DNA of 64,000 bases from a bacterium (GTDB taxonomy: Bacteria > UBP15 > UBA6099 > JAJRTR01). The position numbers and the translations under genes are program-made. The notes below the pieces were generated by a model. The model had not been told where the DNA came from, ran no database searches, and saw nothing but the letters and a program-made list of their open reading frames with translations. The stretch lies in contig JAJRTR010000135.1 in NCBI GenBank assembly GCA_024278215.1, positions 1-64,000 on the forward strand, given 5' to 3'. Numbering within the stretch: position 1 is the first letter of the stretch; the number at the start of each line of letters is the position of its first letter. Shown one piece after another: positions 62,232-64,000 of the stretch.

Positions 62232-63743
62232 TCATTTCGGCAAAGGCGAATCTTTATCTTTGTGACATTCGCCGCAATCGCTCTTGTCGCTGATACCCAT
62301 CTCCTCATGGCAACCTATGCACTTGAGATGGAACGCGCCCCGCAGGCCCGGCCTGTCGGCGGGCAGGGCGTCAAACGGTCCCGAGTGGCATTTCGCGCAT
62401 GTCGGCGTCGTATCACCCGGCGGGCTGTTGTGGTGGCACGATTGGCATATCACCGGCCTGTCGCCGTGGAACACGTTCGACATTTTATCGTCGCGCGCTA
62501 TTTCGCTGAGTTTCCGCACTACCTGCAAGTGCGGGAACGACACCGGCTGCAACTGGTCGGCGGCCGAATCTATCATTATTGTTTCAGGCAGATCGTCAGG
62601 AATCCGCGCCACCGGATTGTGCAGGGGCCGCGCGACAAGCTGGTTGTCGACCGGCCCTGTATGGCAGACGTCGCACGACAATTCCGCGGGACCCGCGGGC
62701 AACGTGTCGTGGCAGCCTGCGCACTTTTCCTGTTTCTTCACCTTTTCGTGGCAACCCACGCAACTGCGCGGCGAGGCGGAGTCGTGGTATGCGTCCGTAA
62801 GGATGACACCGCCGCCCTCTTCGCTCGGTTTGGACGTATGGCACTCGTCGCAGGCTTCCAGCTTTTCATGGTGACACGCCCGGCAGTTGACCGCCACCTG
62901 TTCGTGTGCCTTATGATTGAACGGCACCGCCGGAAATGTCTTGTCCGCGACTTCGATCAGCGGCATATCCTTCTGGCCCCTGTCGAGACGCGGTACATCG
63001 CTCATGTCGGCCAGCAGAGAAGTGAAAGACGGCATGTCGTGGCAGCCCGCGCAATCGGTCGGCCCGGCGGGTTTGCCCTTTTCGCTCTCGTTCACGTGGC
63101 ACGTCACACATTTCTCATGCGCCGCGGTCCTAAGCGAGACGATCTCCTTCGAGCCGTCGCGATCGTGACAGTCGCGACACGAAGACTCGGCGCCCTTTAT
63201 ATACACCAGCTCTTTAGTGGCGGGGTCCTGCTTGTGGTGACATACGCTGCAATCTTTGTCGAAAGCCTCGACATGCTTGTTGTGCTGCCTCATGTCGAGT
63301 TCTATGGGATTAAACTTTTTTTGCGTGTAGCGGCCCGGCCTCAAGTGACATTCGCCGCACTGGTCGACCGGCCCACTGCCTTTCTCTTCGGGGCAGCCGA
63401 TGCACTTATCGTGATACTCTTTTTCATATTCCGCCTTATCGCCGCCTTCCGCCGGAGTGTATACCTTTAATATCAGGTATCCGTTTTCCCCGGTCGCGTG
63501 GCAGGTGGCGCAGCCGTCTTCCTTCGCCGCCCGTTCGCGGTGCGCGGGGTGGTCGAATGCCACAGGAGCGCGTTCGGCCACGCCCATGCCGGCGGGCATC
63601 TCGATTGTCAGCAAACGCTTCGCTTCCTCGCCGGCGGTCCCGCGCTCCCCGCCCCGGACGTTCACGATCAGGCCGGTCAGAACAAGCGCCGTAAACGCAA
63701 TTAAGAGAATCACACCCGCTGCATCTGATATTTTGTTTCCCAT
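62232..63743 (-). CDS. hmcA: HmcA-like multihaem cytochrome c
   Basis: 503 residues. A membrane anchor or signal (about 9-30) precedes sixteen CxxC haem-type sites. Fifteen are CxxCH (from CATCH near residue 78 to CGECH near the C-terminus). The second in order is CIGCP, where CCC replaces a His codon at 63390-63392. Sixteen haem sites is the number in Desulfovibrio HmcA. AAGGGAAC supports ATG 63743. The protein should face the periplasm and feed or drain electrons through HmcB. Confidence 0.9.
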   Translation of the reverse strand: MGNKISDAAGVILLIAFTALVLTGLIVNVRGGERGTAGEEAKRLLTIEMPAGMGVAERAPVAFDHPAHRERAAKEDGCATCHATGENGYLILKVYTPAEGGDKAEYEKEYHDKCIGCPEEKGSGPVDQCGECHLRPGRYTQKKFNPIELDMRQHNKHVEAFDKDCSVCHHKQDPATKELVYIKGAESSCRDCHDRDGSKEIVSLRTAAHEKCVTCHVNESEKGKPAGPTDCAGCHDMPSFTSLLADMSDVPRLDRGQKDMPLIEVADKTFPAVPFNHKAHEQVAVNCRACHHEKLEACDECHTSKPSEEGGGVILTDAYHDSASPRSCVGCHEKVKKQEKCAGCHDTLPAGPAELSCDVCHTGPVDNQLVARPLHNPVARIPDDLPETIMIDSAADQLQPVSFPHLQVVRKLSEIARDDKMSNVFHGDRPVICQSCHHNSPPGDTTPTCAKCHSGPFDALPADRPGLRGAFHLKCIGCHEEMGISDKSDCGECHKDKDSPLPK

Positions 63744-63798
63744 ATTCAGTTCCCTTGGTTTCCGTTAAATGTTCTCAATCCTTCTCCGGCACCTGTTT

Positions 63799-64000
63799 TC
63801 AATCGCCGCCCGGTCTCAGGTGTTCCGGTATCTCCATGCACCCCTCGTCTACAAGCAGTTCGCTGATGAACTTCACATGTGTGCCGGGCGCGTATTCCTT
63901 AATAATGTCTTCGATGCCGCTGTGGCAGTTGTGGCAGGGGGTCACGACCACCTCGGCCCCGGTCGCGTTTATCTGGTCGCCTTTGGTCCTGTTGGCGACT
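63799..64000 (-). CDS. CCG-domain Fe-S protein C-terminus, HdrD/HmcF-like (cut by window end)
   Basis: The final 67 codons of a gene entering from the right. VVVTPCHNCHSGIEDII is the CCG-type cysteine motif of HdrD/DsrK/HmcF proteins, and EGCMEIPEHLRPGGD ends it. Such proteins are cytoplasmic Fe-S subunits that reduce or oxidise a disulphide or thiol partner. It lies 56 bases upstream of the multihaem cytochrome gene and is probably the first visible gene of the same operon. Confidence 0.75.
   Translation of the reverse strand, partial: VANRTKGDQINATGAEVVVTPCHNCHSGIEDIIKEYAPGTHVKFISELLVDEGCMEIPEHLRPGGD

Noticed and set aside
60883-63470. Long plus-strand frames opposite the Hmc-like genes
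   Set aside because: The haem and Fe-S motifs are on the minus strand; the plus frames have no recognisable domain.

Overview
The window reads like a chromosomal stretch of an anaerobic, Gram-negative bacterium of the Desulfobacterota/deltaproteobacterial type. The evidence is an Hmc-like transmembrane redox complex with a multihaem cytochrome c, a Re-citrate-synthase-like TCA gene, a type IV pilus pilMNOPQ cluster, lipoprotein acyltransferase and outer-membrane proteins, and a cobalamin riboswitch. I cannot name the genus. Genes are mostly housekeeping or cell-envelope genes. The wide intergenic gaps are filled with small palindromic mobile elements.

Layout. 1-6.7 kb: 5' part of an AsmA-like gene (cut by the window start), an RND/MMPL exporter, a YkgJ-type cysteine-cluster protein, a DUF362-ferredoxin protein and an SDR. 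6.8-7.5 kb: a cobalamin riboswitch followed by a terminator but no recognisable target gene, with repeat debris. 7.5-11.7 kb: a TCA gene set, Re-type citrate synthase (with an apparent C-terminal Cache-like domain), NADP isocitrate dehydrogenase and malate dehydrogenase. 11.9-18 kb: a secreted protein, a CgeB-like glycosyltransferase, a D-aminoacylase-family amidohydrolase, a small Cys protein and a pseudo-receiver/PilZ protein. 18.4-24.6 kb: a four-gene GldAFG-like ABC transporter operon whose GldG-like gene is a tandem fusion. 24.9-33 kb: an alpha/beta hydrolase, a K+ channel overlapping a cyclic-nucleotide-binding protein, an ADP-forming acyl-CoA synthetase, a second amidohydrolase and a WecC-like dehydrogenase.

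33.5-39.8 kb: pilMNOPQ on the minus strand. 40.3-45.8 kb: tRNA-Met(CAT), a MacB/LolD-type ABC exporter pair, a sugar epimerase and two paralogous acyltransferases that flank a hicBA toxin-antitoxin pair. 45.8-53.4 kb: a 1660-residue surface protein with cohesin-like modules and a predicted outer-membrane beta-barrel, then rsmI and a UbiB/ABC1 kinase. 53.7-58.6 kb: two divergent STAS proteins (one with a zinc ribbon), lnt, and an orphan FliK-like/FlhB-C-terminal pair. 59.1-64 kb: an Hmc-like complex on the minus strand (HdrD/HmcF-like C-terminus, 16-motif cytochrome, ferredoxin subunit, NrfD-type membrane subunit, 43-residue HmcD-like peptide) followed by a response regulator.

Two families of about 175-180 bp non-autonomous elements are the clearest unannotated structure. 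Family A (four full copies, terminal inverted repeat GAGCCAATTGCAAAATT) is flanked in every full copy by 4-5 bp target-site duplications. Family B (two full copies) has a hairpin at each end, one copy with a perfect TTAT duplication. Decayed pieces of both are scattered through most of the larger gaps. No transposase is present in the window.
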